From Paludibacteraceae bacterium (GTDB lineage: Bacteria > Bacteroidota > Bacteroidia > Bacteroidales > Paludibacteraceae): a stretch of DNA of 64,000 bases. Location of the stretch: assembly GCA_905233935.1 (NCBI GenBank), contig CAJOFU010000008.1, forward strand, positions 1 to 64,000, read 5' to 3'. The notes beneath the pieces were generated by a model. The model was not told the DNA's origin. It searched no databases and saw only the letters and a list, made by a program, of their open reading frames with translations. A program made the translations under genes and the position numbers. Below are positions 63,716-64,000 of this stretch, piece after piece. Each line of letters opens with the position of its first letter. The stretch's first letter is position 1.

Positions 63716-64000
63716 ATGATTATTAGCGATTATTTCAATCTAAGCGAGCGTCAGGCTGAGCAGTTTGCTCAGCTTGATGCTCTTTACCGTGAGTGGAACG
63801 CAAAGATCAATGTCATATCCCGAAAGGATATTGACAATCTGTATGAGCACCATGTGCTCCACTCATTAGCAATAGCGAAGTTCGTGCGGTTCAGCGCAGG
63901 CACAACCGTCATGGATATCGGTACAGGCGGAGGATTTCCAGGAATTCCGTTGGCTATACTCTACCCTGATTGCCGGTTTGTGCTCGTGGACTCCATCGGC
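63716..64000 (+). CDS. rsmG: 16S rRNA (guanine-N7) methyltransferase RsmG, 5' part
   Basis: 95 codons to the window edge, no stop. MIISDYFNLSERQAEQFAQLDALYREWNAKINVISRKDIDNLYEHHVLHSLAI and the SAM-binding DIGTGGGFPGIPLA (about 67-80) are the RsmG/GidB signature. It methylates G527 of 16S rRNA in the 30S subunit. The remainder is outside the window. Confidence 0.93.
   Translation, partial: MIISDYFNLSERQAEQFAQLDALYREWNAKINVISRKDIDNLYEHHVLHSLAIAKFVRFSAGTTVMDIGTGGGFPGIPLAILYPDCRFVLVDSIG

Overview
The window looks like a chromosomal piece of a Bacteroidota bacterium, most likely an uncultured gut or rumen-type Bacteroidales. Three things point there. Several genes sit behind a TTTG-N20-TAnnTTTG promoter, the house-keeping promoter form of this phylum. 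Surface proteins carry type IX secretion (T9SS)-like C-terminal tails. The house-keeping genes (tex, recG, tonB, DUF5723/OmpA, yebC, rsmG) read as Bacteroidales proteins. No tRNA, rRNA, CRISPR array or integrase was seen.

Layout. 1-113: end of a transposase-like gene. 412-3832: two secreted proteins on the minus strand. 4019-6124: tex on the plus strand. 6254-34891: 28.6 kb, all minus strand, holding giant surface proteins. First comes a 3201-residue protein of about 29 cadherin-like/Ig-like repeats. Next is an approximately 18.7 kb adhesin that reads as three overlapping frames (3676, 790 and 1821 residues). Only the first frame has a signal peptide and only the last has a T9SS-type tail. 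35500-40811: an S9 peptidase lipoprotein, recG and a TonB protein, all minus strand. Two copies of a roughly 230-bp element with terminal inverted repeats lie at 35264-35488 and 37687-37922, each abutting the 3' end of a gene.

41387-49602 is an A/T-rich accessory island on the plus strand. It holds a broken ORF6N gene, a RhuM-like protein, a 112-residue protein, a probable Panacea-type toxin-antitoxin pair, two DUF1016/YhcG PD-(D/E)XK nucleases, an intact ORF6N protein and an Abi/HEPN protein. The island is punctuated by four decayed copies of the 5' end of a surface-protein gene (leader, ATG and signal peptide). A fifth, intact copy at 49631 opens a 2764-residue starch-binding/InlB-repeat surface protein. 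I read this as five accessory-gene cassettes stacked at the start of one surface-protein gene, behind one shared promoter/leader at 41387 that resembles the leader of the giant adhesin gene at 34891.

57971-64000 is plus strand: a small secreted protein with a membrane-anchor tail, a lipoprotein, a DUF5723/OmpA outer-membrane protein, a YebC-family protein and the 5' part of rsmG.

The points most worth following up are the cassette array (41.4-49.7 kb), the two same-direction frame breaks inside a duplicated repeat of the giant adhesin (near 23.90 and 21.59 kb), the terminator-like inverted-repeat element, and two predicted small antisense-strand transcripts (near 41.8 and 47.4 kb).
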